Positions 15,691-25,500 of a DNA stretch of 64,000 nt are shown here, piece after piece. Position 1 is the first letter of the stretch. Every line of letters begins with the position of its first letter. Below the pieces are notes generated by a model. It saw only the letters and a program-made list of their open reading frames with translations, was not told the origin of the DNA and did not search any database. Origin of the DNA: Gammaproteobacteria bacterium 45_16_T64. Its GTDB lineage: Bacteria; Pseudomonadota; Gammaproteobacteria; Pseudomonadales; Ketobacteraceae. A program made the position numbers and the translations under genes. The DNA lies in NCBI GenBank assembly GCA_002162955.1, contig MABD01000037.1, positions 158,031-222,030 on the forward strand, in the 5' to 3' direction.

Positions 15691-18453
15691 TTGATTTACA
15701 AAACACAGTACCAATACCAACCAAATCGAACTGTTATCACGCCCTCCGCTCTATTCCCCTTAGGCGGGCGAAGGGATACTGCTTGGCCTTCCATTTTGTG
15801 GATATTCTTAGCCACCCTCATTATTAGCTCCAATATTTACGCCATAGAAATTAACGATAATACGCAACATGTGTCATTGGGAAAAAGCCTAACCTACTTT
15901 GAAGATATTGACGACATCTATACTTTCGATCAAATCCGGCAGCCTTCCTTTGCTCATCGTTTTTCCAAAAGCAATGAGGAGGTACTCAATTTTGGTCATA
16001 CCCAATCAAGCTTTTGGATTCACTTTACTATTCATCACACAACACCCTTATCACAACAACCGCTACCCACCGAGTCTTCCATACCAAACACCTGGATCTT
16101 AGAACTCGGTTTTGCCGCACTCAACATTGTTACCTTGTATGAAAAAGACAACACAACCGGCACGTTCAGCCACCGAGAAATTGGCTACGCGGTTCCTATA
16201 AACGCCCGAGAAATAGCGCACCATAATTTTGTCCTGCCTCTTACCATTCACCCCGGTGGGAATATTGAGTACTACCTAAAGGTTTCGCGTAAAGGCGGTG
16301 CTGTTCAAGTCCCGTTAACACTATCATCACTCCGATACCATGAAAAGCATGATGCTCAAGTCGATTTCTTTTCAGGAATATACTACGGCATCATACTCGC
16401 AATGATCCTATATAACTTCTTTTTGATGCTATCTATCGGCGGTAGAAGCTATCTATATTACATTCTCTATATCAGCGGATTATCTGGAACTATTCTCTGC
16501 ATGAGCGGTTACGGATTTCTTTATCTATGGCCAGAACATCCAGAAATAAACCAAAGAATACCCCAATTATTTGCCACTTTCGCGGTACTAATGGGGGTAA
16601 AATTCATCCAACATTTTTTAAAGGTAAAGCGCTACAGCCAACGGGCTAACAATCTACTTATCACATTTGAGTACATCGGCTGGATAATTATTGCATCCAT
16701 TATTTTATCACCGAACTTTCATAGCGCACCAAATGTGATATACGCAAATGTCGCGTCTCTTTTTACACCGTTTGTTGCTTATTATTGCTGGCGAAACGGA
16801 TCTCGACCTGCTGGTTTCTTTCTCGTTGCCTGGAGTATGCTTTTTATTGGTGTTATAACCTACACCCTTTCACTACTAGGCTTTATAGAAAGTAATAATT
16901 ACACTAATTACGGCATTCAACTCGGCGCTATTATTGAAGTGATACTTCTCTCTCTTGGTTTAGCGGACCGTATCAACTGGGAGCGAAAACAGAAATTTCA
17001 AGCCCTTCAAGACCAACATGATGCAATATTAAAACTCAGAAAAACAGAAGACCAGTTATTACATCGAGCATTACACAGCAGCAGTACAGGGTTACCTAAC
17101 AGAGCCCACCTAGAAAGAACAATCGAACGCTGTTTACTGGAAAACGACCAAAAAAATATCGGTATATTCCTAATATCGCTCAACAGATTTCATGAGTTTA
17201 ACAAAACTTTTGGACACACCAATGGGAATAAGATTTTGTCGATACTGACCTCCCGACTCAGCGACTCCACCAGTAAGATATCCGGCGCAATCACCATCGA
17301 GAACATTTCCGATAAGAAGCAATGTGTCGCCAAAGCCGAGGGAACCTGCTTCGCTTTTGCTATCAAGCTTGAATCTGAATTTGATGCAGCCAATTACGCC
17401 AACCATGTTATTCATGCGATGGAGCGCCCTTTTGAATTCCAGGAAATGTCATTCGAGATTGAAACCAGTATTGGTATAACGGTTTATCCTGAACATGGAA
17501 ACAATGTCGATGAGTTATTACGTAATGCGCAAATTGCGTTAGATTCCGCGGACAATACCCATGAAAAAGCCGTCATGTATTCTCCCTCTATCGACCCTTA
17601 CAGCGCCAAAAGACTCAGCCTCATTGGAGAGTTGCGTCAAGCCATCGAAAACAACGACCTGTCCATTCATCTGCAACCACAGATAAACCTGCAAACTCAA
17701 CAGTTAATCGGGGCAGAAGTGTTAATACGCTGGACCCATGCGGAATATGGCTTCATCCCCCCAGATGAATTCATTCCTTTAGCAGAAAAAACAGGTGTCA
17801 TTCACCCACTCACACAGTGGATTTGTAAAACAGCATTTCAAACACTAGACCATCTCAACGCACAGAGCATCAACCTTACACTATCGATCAATATTTCTGC
17901 CTGTAATTTACAAGACAAAAACTTCAAAGATAACGTGCTTGCGCTATCAGACACCTACAACACTCCGACCAATTCAATCATTTTAGAACTGACTGAAACA
18001 GCCGTGATGGTAAACCCCGAGGATGCATTACGTATTACCCAGGAACTCTCGGACAATGGCATCAAACTTTCCATCGACGATTTTGGTACGGGTTACTCGT
18101 CAATGGCCTATCTAAAACAACTGCCTGTCAAAGAGCTAAAGATCGACAGGTCCTTTGTGGTGGATATGGTGAACAATCAAGATGACCGCACCATTGTCGT
18201 TACTCTTTTACAAATGGGCCACAATATGGACTTAGAAATTGTCGCGGAAGGTATTGAAGACAAAGCAACCCTCACTCTATTGACACAACTCGGCTGCAAC
18301 ATAGCGCAGGGGTACTTTATCGCTCGCCCCATGCCCGTGGAGGACTTTATTGTATGGTGCAATGAGAATAGAGCCAAGTATCCGACTCAGCCTCTTAATG
18401 AACAATCACCTCCCACAGATCAGAAAAGCTCCTCCGTCCAAGCAAATCTTTAA
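15691..18453 (+). CDS. 7TMR-DISM membrane receptor with degenerate GGDEF and intact EAL
   Basis: After a signal-like segment (SILWIFLATLIISSNIYA) come a periplasmic 7TMR-DISMED2-type sensor (about 50-210; FWIHFTIHH, PLTIHPGGNIEYYLKVS) and seven hydrophobic helices (about 225-440; YYGIILAMILYNFFLMLS onward). A GGDEF-like domain (about 470-625) follows, then EAL (about 650-895). The cyclase signature is replaced by AEGTCFAF near residue 548, so cyclase activity is not expected. The EAL part keeps GAEVLIRW, ELTETAVM, SIDDFGTGYSS and KIDRSFV, so phosphodiesterase activity is likely and the GGDEF remnant may sense GTP. The start is TTG with AGG seven bases upstream; no ATG precedes the membrane segment. 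It converges with the pterin dehydratase gene, 5 bp apart. Confidence 0.88.
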   Translation: MIYKTQYQYQPNRTVITPSALFPLGGRRDTAWPSILWIFLATLIISSNIYAIEINDNTQHVSLGKSLTYFEDIDDIYTFDQIRQPSFAHRFSKSNEEVLNFGHTQSSFWIHFTIHHTTPLSQQPLPTESSIPNTWILELGFAALNIVTLYEKDNTTGTFSHREIGYAVPINAREIAHHNFVLPLTIHPGGNIEYYLKVSRKGGAVQVPLTLSSLRYHEKHDAQVDFFSGIYYGIILAMILYNFFLMLSIGGRSYLYYILYISGLSGTILCMSGYGFLYLWPEHPEINQRIPQLFATFAVLMGVKFIQHFLKVKRYSQRANNLLITFEYIGWIIIASIILSPNFHSAPNVIYANVASLFTPFVAYYCWRNGSRPAGFFLVAWSMLFIGVITYTLSLLGFIESNNYTNYGIQLGAIIEVILLSLGLADRINWERKQKFQALQDQHDAILKLRKTEDQLLHRALHSSSTGLPNRAHLERTIERCLLENDQKNIGIFLISLNRFHEFNKTFGHTNGNKILSILTSRLSDSTSKISGAITIENISDKKQCVAKAEGTCFAFAIKLESEFDAANYANHVIHAMERPFEFQEMSFEIETSIGITVYPEHGNNVDELLRNAQIALDSADNTHEKAVMYSPSIDPYSAKRLSLIGELRQAIENNDLSIHLQPQINLQTQQLIGAEVLIRWTHAEYGFIPPDEFIPLAEKTGVIHPLTQWICKTAFQTLDHLNAQSINLTLSINISACNLQDKNFKDNVLALSDTYNTPTNSIILELTETAVMVNPEDALRITQELSDNGIKLSIDDFGTGYSSMAYLKQLPVKELKIDRSFVVDMVNNQDDRTIVVTLLQMGHNMDLEIVAEGIEDKATLTLLTQLGCNIAQGYFIARPMPVEDFIVWCNENRAKYPTQPLNEQSPPTDQKSSSVQANL

Positions 18454-18458
18454 TCCCC

Positions 18459-18800
18459 TCAGACGTCCAACACCTCGTCAGTACGCGCAGCCATAATCAG
18501 ATCGTTCTTGTGCAACCCATTCATTTCGTGACTCCACCAGGTAATCGTTACCCTCCCCCACTCAAGCAATATTGCTGGATGATGGCCCACGGATTCGGCA
18601 AGTTCACCCACCCGATTGGAAAATGCCATTGCTTGTTTAAAATTCTTAAAGCGATACTCTCGTTGCAATTGCATAACCCCCTCAACAACGATGACGCCCC
18701 ACTCAGGAATTTTAGGCATTAACAGAGCCAGCTCTTCATCACTAATTTTTGGCGCATCAGCCCTACAGGCCTCACAGGACTCTTTGCTTAGCTCACCCAT
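18459..18800 (-). CDS. phhB: Pterin-4-alpha-carbinolamine dehydratase
   Basis: The 113-residue protein matches the PCD/PhhB family. [20 protein letters not shown] is the usual bacterial N-terminus, and [41 protein letters not shown] carries the family His-His-Pro and Trp-x-x-His residues. The enzyme dehydrates 4a-hydroxytetrahydrobiopterin, normally recycling the cofactor of phenylalanine hydroxylase. ATG 18800 has GGGAG at seven-base spacing, so I prefer it to the upstream ATG at 18818. No phenylalanine hydroxylase (phhA) is next to it in this window, so it may serve a distant hydroxylase or a general pterin role. Confidence 0.92.
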   Translation of the reverse strand: MGELSKESCEACRADAPKISDEELALLMPKIPEWGVIVVEGVMQLQREYRFKNFKQAMAFSNRVGELAESVGHHPAILLEWGRVTITWWSHEMNGLHKNDLIMAARTDEVLDV

Positions 18801-19083
18801 GGATATTCTCCCTATCAAATTGGTTAACCTAAATAATAAACATAGATAGATAGTAACCTAAATTTACACATCGCGCCCATACCGACACAAACACACAACC
18901 TTTCACCACGAAGGGTTAACCACTGGGTTAAATCAATCACTTAGCAAAGACAAATTACCGCTATTGACCAAATCGGCAGTGACCATGGTGATTATTGCCA
19001 ATGTAATGAATCAACGTTCCGGCACACTACCACCCTTAAGAAATACACCCCAAAAACAACATTCGGTAGTAGAGAGATAGGTT

Positions 19084-20904
19084 ATGCCTGAGTATAAAGC
19101 TCCCCTGAAAGACATGGACTTTCTAATCAACGACGTGCTTGATTTCGAAAGCCACTACAAAACGTTCCCTGAGGGCGCAGAAGCAACCCCAGATATGATT
19201 GATGCGATACTATCTGAATGCGCAAAATTCTGTGAAAACGTGCTTTCGCCCATCAATCACTCGGGTGACAAAGAAGGCTGTACACTAGAAGACGGAAAAG
19301 TAACCACTCCAAAGGGCTTTAAAGAAGCTTATCAGCAATTCGTGGACGGTGGATGGCAGTCTCTTTCTCACCCAGTAGAATATGGCGGCCAAGGGCTACC
19401 GCTTTCGCTGGGAGTATTAAAGTCAGACATGATTGGTACTGCAAACTGGTCCTGGGGCATGTACCCTGGTCTTAGCATGGGCGCCATGAACACTATATAC
19501 ATGCATGGCACCGAAGAACAAAAGCAAACCTACCTGGTTCCTCTTACCCACGGCACATGGACTGGCACAATGTGCCTGACAGAGCCTCAGTGTGGCACCG
19601 ACCTTGGCCAGGTTAAAACCAAAGCAGAACCAAACGGTGATGGTAGCTACGCAATCAGCGGTACGAAGATATTCATTTCTGCCGGTGATCATGACTTTAC
19701 CGACAACATCATCCACGTTGTTCTCGCTCGGCTTCCGAATGCGCCCTCCGGTACTCGTGGAATATCCCTATTTATCGTACCGAAGTATGTGGTTAATGAC
19801 GACGGTAGCGTCGGTGAGTTTAACGAGGTAAGTTGTGGCTCACTGGAAGACAAGATGGGTATTAAGGCTTCAGCAACCGCTGTACTTAACTTTGATGGCT
19901 CGAAAGGTTATCTAATTGGCGCTGAAAACAAAGGCCTAGAGTGCATGTTCACCTTTATGAACACCGCGCGAGTAGGCACGTCACTTCAGGGTATCGGTGC
20001 TGCTGAACTCGCCTACCAAGGCTCATTACCTTATGCAAAAGACCGCCTATCCATGCGCTCTCTCAGCGGTAAGAAAGCGCCTGATAAGGTAGCCGACCCC
20101 ATTATCGTCCACCCTGACGTGCGTCGCTTGCTACTGACTCAGCGAGCCATTGCCGAAGGTGGCCGTGCCATGATCTATTACGCGGCCAAGCTCGCCGATA
20201 AGATGATGTATGGAAAAACCGAGAAAGCCAAAGAAAAAGCCGATGATATGCTTGGCTTGCTGACTCCAATCCTCAAGGCTTTCCTGACGGAAACCGGGTT
20301 TGAAGCTGCGAACTCAGGTATGCAGGTATTTGGCGGTCACGGCTATATTAAAGAATGGGGCATGGAGCAAATTGTTCGTGATGCTCGAATCTCTATGTTG
20401 TATGAAGGTACAACCGGTATTCAGGGCCTTGACCTATTAGGACGAAAGATTCTGCTTGGCGGCGGCAGCTCCTACAAAGTATTCACTAAAGAAATCATGG
20501 TGTTCTGTAAGGACTTCGGCTTGCTATCTCGCAACCCCCATAAGAAAGAGATGAATCAATTTATCTGGCCACTCTTTAAGCACGTAGCAGCATGGCAGCA
20601 ATACACTATACGCATTGCGCTAAAGGCAAAGAACGATCGCGATGCCGTTGGCGCCGCTTCCGTTGATTACCTTATGTACTCAGGCTACATCACAATGGCG
20701 TACTTCTGGGCAATGATGGCGCAAAAGGCCTACGAAGGCTTGGCATCAGGAAAAGGCGACGCAGAGTTTTACAAAGCAAAAATCCAAACCGCTGAATTCT
20801 ACTACGAACGCCTACTACCGCGTACCAAAACGCTAGCCGACACGATGATGGCCAGCACAAAGAGCTTGATGCAGATGGAAGAAGATCACTTCGAATTTCT
20901 ATAA
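19084..20904 (+). CDS. Acyl-CoA dehydrogenase, long form with C-terminal extension domain
   Basis: This 606-residue flavoprotein has the acyl-CoA dehydrogenase blocks: YGGQGLP, MCLTEPQCGTDLG (FAD and substrate side), TKIFISAGDHD, KMGIKASATAVLNFDG and AARISMLYEGTTGIQGLDLLGRK, where the Glu of YEGT (about residue 440) is the usual catalytic base position. Beyond residue 460 it carries the extra helical domain found in the roughly 600-residue subgroup that includes DmdC-like enzymes, so the substrate could be a medium acyl-CoA or methylmercaptopropionyl-CoA. ATG 19084 follows a good purine-rich site (GAGAGATAGG). It is flanked by a hairpin 24 bp after the stop and has no pathway neighbours. Confidence 0.9.
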   Translation: MPEYKAPLKDMDFLINDVLDFESHYKTFPEGAEATPDMIDAILSECAKFCENVLSPINHSGDKEGCTLEDGKVTTPKGFKEAYQQFVDGGWQSLSHPVEYGGQGLPLSLGVLKSDMIGTANWSWGMYPGLSMGAMNTIYMHGTEEQKQTYLVPLTHGTWTGTMCLTEPQCGTDLGQVKTKAEPNGDGSYAISGTKIFISAGDHDFTDNIIHVVLARLPNAPSGTRGISLFIVPKYVVNDDGSVGEFNEVSCGSLEDKMGIKASATAVLNFDGSKGYLIGAENKGLECMFTFMNTARVGTSLQGIGAAELAYQGSLPYAKDRLSMRSLSGKKAPDKVADPIIVHPDVRRLLLTQRAIAEGGRAMIYYAAKLADKMMYGKTEKAKEKADDMLGLLTPILKAFLTETGFEAANSGMQVFGGHGYIKEWGMEQIVRDARISMLYEGTTGIQGLDLLGRKILLGGGSSYKVFTKEIMVFCKDFGLLSRNPHKKEMNQFIWPLFKHVAAWQQYTIRIALKAKNDRDAVGAASVDYLMYSGYITMAYFWAMMAQKAYEGLASGKGDAEFYKAKIQTAEFYYERLLPRTKTLADTMMASTKSLMQMEEDHFEFL

Positions 20905-20927
20905 ACCCATCCGCTAAACTCGGAAAA

Positions 20928-20959
20928 ACAGCTGGGTAATGAATACATTACCCAGCTGT
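20928..20959. terminator. Perfect 14-bp hairpin after the acyl-CoA dehydrogenase gene
   Basis: ACAGCTGGGTAATG and CATTACCCAGCTGT pair perfectly around an AATA loop. On the plus strand no T-run follows; on the minus strand the stem is followed by TTTTCCG. It probably ends the acyl-CoA dehydrogenase transcript or stabilises its 3' end. Confidence 0.65.
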
Positions 20960-21156
20960 CCCTGCAAAACCCTCCCACGTTACAAAAAGACACACAGTCA
21001 CTTTTACGACGCACTAATGCGTCAATTTTTTATTATCGCTATATATATGATATTTAAGGGTTGTTTTTTTGTCTAATACGGATAGGAAAATACCGTCAAA
21101 TTATGCGCATTGTGAAGTCCATCAAATTTTCCTAAAGTAATACTACGCAAGCAAAA

Positions 21157-22563
21157 GTGACCTTAACGTACATAGGCGTAGAATCATATATGACGGCAGC
21201 TGCAGTATTCGATCCCCGTAAAGTCGACGCATACGCAACACACCTTGCCAAAGTGAATACGGTTAAGGATGTCATTGCAACAGAGGATATCTGCAACCAG
21301 CAGGGCGCAATCTTGATTCCTAAGGGAGCAACTATCAGCGCCAAAGCCACCGAAAAAATCATCCGTTTCAAGCTCATCCGCCCACTCCACGACACCGTAT
21401 CCATCGACGGCGAAATTGGAAGCAACGAGCTATACAATGCGATCATGGCGCTCATTAAGCGCACACCTGACTTACTCAGTCTCCACACACAATGCAACTT
21501 AGATGCGATCATAAAGCAACGCTGCCAATTCTATCAAAAGTTTTCTGTACTCAAACAAAAGCTCACCGTACTTTCCATGCAGATGACGAAAACTTTTGAG
21601 AATGCACTGCTTTCCTCCTGGCTCTGCACCCTTATTGGCTTACGAATGAAGTTATCGGAAGATGACTTGAACGCACTTTTTCTGGCGGCACTCACTCATG
21701 ATTTTGGCATGCTGCACATTGACCCTGAGATTCTCAATAAAAAAGGGGAACTTAGCCCAGAAGAATGGCGCCAAATTCACGCCCATGTGGTGATTGGAAA
21801 AACCATTCTAGAAGAAATACCAGGTCTTCCAAAAGCAACGTCTAAAGCCGTACTAGAGCATCACGAGAGATGTGACGGCACGGGTTACCCCACACAAAAA
21901 GATGGCGAGTCGCTGGGGCTTCTAGGTCAGATAATCGCAATGACGGATAGTGTCATCGCCATATACTCCACGCGCTTTGTCAAAGAACGGCGCTCCCTCC
22001 TTGAGATCGTCCCTATACTGCAGGTAAATAATGAAGCTCATTTCTACAAAACCTATGACACGATCATCACCATACTGCGCAATAGCAATCTGCCCAAGAG
22101 CAAAGGGCTGAGCGCAGAAAAAATCCCACCTCTCATCCAAAAATTCGCCAACGATGGTCAATTCATGAATGCTCAATTAGCCTTGGTTAGCGATGTCATC
22201 GATACCCTTGATCATGACGCCAAAAATAGAAAGCTGACAGCATTACATAATGTTCTTGGACTGATTAATAAAGTCGTTAATGGCTCAGGTATTCTAGGCG
22301 ATAGCTATCACCGCTGGATAGATCAGGTGAGAGATGAAGAACTAGAATTTGCGTATCGTGAAATTGAAGATTCAACACTAATGCTAAAAGAGCTGCAGTT
22401 CCACCTTAAGCGACTCACCCGCATGCTTCACCTTTATGCGAAACGCAAGGACACCGATAACAGTACACAAATAACCATTATGCAATCACTTAAAAAACTC
22501 TCGCAATTAACCCAGGCTAGCCGCGCACAACACGATAGCGATGAAAAAGCTTACGCACTTTAG
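21157..22563 (+). CDS. HD-GYP domain protein with altered metal-ligand set
   Basis: The C-terminal part (about residues 140-290) is an HD-GYP domain: HDFGMLHIDPEILNKKG, QIHAHVVIG, LEHHERCDGTGYPT and the following GLLGQIIAMTDS. HD-GYP enzymes hydrolyse c-di-GMP. Two departures are visible. The usual Lys of H-D-x-G-K is Met, and the position of the first His ligand, 17 residues before LSEDDL, is Asn in ENALLSSWLC. The N-terminus has a short element like those before many HD-GYP domains (VIATEDICNQQGAILIPKG), and the tail (about 340-460) is helical. The start is uncertain: GTG 21157 or ATG 21190, both with poor ribosome binding sites. It overlaps the end of the convergent NRPS-PKS gene by 4 bp. 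Confidence 0.85.
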   Translation: MTLTYIGVESYMTAAAVFDPRKVDAYATHLAKVNTVKDVIATEDICNQQGAILIPKGATISAKATEKIIRFKLIRPLHDTVSIDGEIGSNELYNAIMALIKRTPDLLSLHTQCNLDAIIKQRCQFYQKFSVLKQKLTVLSMQMTKTFENALLSSWLCTLIGLRMKLSEDDLNALFLAALTHDFGMLHIDPEILNKKGELSPEEWRQIHAHVVIGKTILEEIPGLPKATSKAVLEHHERCDGTGYPTQKDGESLGLLGQIIAMTDSVIAIYSTRFVKERRSLLEIVPILQVNNEAHFYKTYDTIITILRNSNLPKSKGLSAEKIPPLIQKFANDGQFMNAQLALVSDVIDTLDHDAKNRKLTALHNVLGLINKVVNGSGILGDSYHRWIDQVRDEELEFAYREIEDSTLMLKELQFHLKRLTRMLHLYAKRKDTDNSTQITIMQSLKKLSQLTQASRAQHDSDEKAYAL

Positions 22564-25500
22564 GTGATCGTAAGCCTTAATGTAATCTCCGACTTCAAAT
22601 GGTCCGCCAACTTCGTTATATGCGGATGGTAATTCATACTGATATGATCTCCTGGCATATGGTGGACAGACACTCTCCCTTCAACAAACCCCGACCAAGA
22701 GCGATGTGGCGCTGAAGGAAAATGCTCCATCGGTACCGTGTGGCAATAAAATAGAACATCCCCATCATATGACACTGGGGAGTAATTAAACGTTGCCTTC
22801 TGATGAGCAATCCAAGTATTAAACAACGATACACTCAAATGTGATGGTAACATATGGCTTCGTCCATCATGAGTTGCTTTATCTAACACATAATCAATCT
22901 GCGATTTCGGTTCAAACTTCCTAAGTTCTTCAACCGACAACTCCATTTCATCTTTTAATAGATACTGTAATATTGCTGCGCTATCAGTCAGGTGAGTCGG
23001 CATATCCTGAGGTGTCGGCGTGTCAATCATGACCAGTAACGCAAGGTCATCCCCTTCCGCTTTTAATTGTTGCGCCATTTCAAAGGCCACAAGCCCGCCA
23101 AACGAACTGCCACCAAGCATATAAGGTGGTTCAACTGCTAACAATTTCAGCTCTTTTATATATTGCTTTGCTATTTCATGAACACAACTTAATGGCTCCA
23201 CATGACCAGAAAGCCCCGGAGCCTGAAAGGCATACAGAGGCTGATCGCTACCCAAATTTCTCGCTAGATCTCGATAGAAATAGACTTCGCCGCCGATTGG
23301 ATGAACCATAAATAAGGGACGTTTTTCAGCACTACCCTTTTGAATCAATACCAGCGGAGACGCTGCTTGATCGCCCCCACTCACGGATGCCAGCGCTTCA
23401 GGATGCTGAATAAGCAATTTGATATGATCCGCCAACTCCCCTATCGTTGATTTTTGTATTAACACATGCGTCGCAATAGGCGTTTCAAATACAGAGCTCA
23501 ACTTATCCACCAGCGATACTGCAATCAGAGAATCCCCACCCAAATCAAAGAAATCATCGTGCAGGTTAATGTGAGGAATACCCAAGCATGCAGACCAAAT
23601 ATCCGATATTTTCTTTTCAACATCGTCAAAAGACTGCTTTTCCTCAACACGCTCTCCCCCTCCAACAGCTACCATAACATTGGAATCATCGTCCACTATT
23701 GCATCCACTGTAGCGACATCAACTCTTTCACGAGCAGCAATCCAATACTCCTGCCTCTCAAACGGGTACGTAGGCAAAGGCACTTTATAACGTTGTCGTG
23801 CGTTATGAAAAACACTCCAGTTTATATCCACATTATTCGCCCACAAACGCCCAAGCGCTTTAAGTAACTGACGAATATCCGAGATTTCTTCATAGGCATG
23901 GCGCATCGTCGATATAACAATGTCTGATTCAGCCTTCTGGCGATGCTGCTTCGCTAACGTTGAAAGCACCTTGCCAGGACCAACCTCCAATAAGATTAGC
24001 CCTTCATTTTCTTGTATCCTATCGGTAAACAAACGACTTAAGCCATCGTCAAAGCGAACCTCCTTTCGTAGGTGCTGTGCCCAATATTCGGCTGATGTCG
24101 CCTGCTCGTCGGTAAGATAGTCCCCCGTCATACTGGAAATTATCGGGATTTCGGGTTTTTTAGGTGCTCTCCTTGCCACCGTATTCTTAAATTTATCAAG
24201 TATGGATTCCATCATATGTGAATGAAATCCATGGGAGGTATGTAACAGCCTATTCTGAATCCCCGCCTTTCCCAATCGAGATTGAAGATCTAAAATAGCT
24301 TCAGTTTGTCCAGAAAACACACATCGACTTTCTCCATTAACAGCAGCGAGAGATATCTGATAAGTAAGATATTCCCTCGCCTGCTTCTCTGGTAACTGCA
24401 CAGACAACATCTCACCACCCGGCAAGTTTTGAATCAACTTACCTCGAATAGCGACAATCTCTAATGCCTGCTCTAATGTAAAAACACCTGCCAAGCACGC
24501 AGCAACATATTCCCCAACACTATGGCCTATCATGACCTTAGGTTCAATTCCCCAGGACATGAGTGTTTTAGCCAATGCATATTCCAGAATAAAAAGTGAA
24601 GGCTGCGTTATATACGTTTGATGCAACGTCTCTGTTTGGGCACTAAAATCTTTCTCACTCAGATTCTCATAGAGATATACAAAACGCTCGCGGAGCAATT
24701 TTCGGCATTTTTTAACTTCTTCCCGAAAACCCACCTCTACTTGGTAGAGATGTTTTGCCATATTAATATATTGAGAACCCTGACCGGAGAACATGAACAC
24801 TATTTTTCTCGGAAAGTGCTTGTACGAAGTGGATACAACATCCTTGTGCCCACCACTACTCAATTGCGCAATCGCTTCGTCTTCATTTCGACAGACCAAA
24901 TACCTACGATAATCGAACCGCTTACGCCCCATCTGCAACGTATAACAAACATTTGAGAAATTAACATCATCAGTATCTTTCAAATACTCCACTAAGCGCT
25001 CAGTCATTCTATCCAGCGCAGACGGTGTTTTCGCCGAGAGCAAGAGCATTCGCCAAGGTCGGGATTTCTCGGAGGCATATTTCTTGGGCGCCTCCCGAAG
25101 AATAACATGGGCGTTTGTCCCTCCGATACCAAAGGAGCTGACTCCAGCGTAACGCACTTCATTTTTCGCAACCCAGCTTTTTAGATTCGTATTCACATAA
25201 AATGGAGTTTTATCAAAATTAATTTTTTCATTTGCCTTTTCAAAATGAACCGTCGGTGGCAATAATTTTTTATCTAAGGCTTTCGCTGTTTTTATTAACC
25301 CGACAACACCCGACGCCGCATCCAAATGACCAATATTGCTCTTAACTGATCCAATAGCACAGGGTTGTCTGTCAGATACCTTTGATACATATGCCTGGCT
25401 TAATCCTTCAATTTCAATTGGATCGCCTAATTGCGTTGCTGTACCGTGTGTTTCCACATAACTAATATCTTCTGCAACAATATTCGCATTCGCAATGGCT

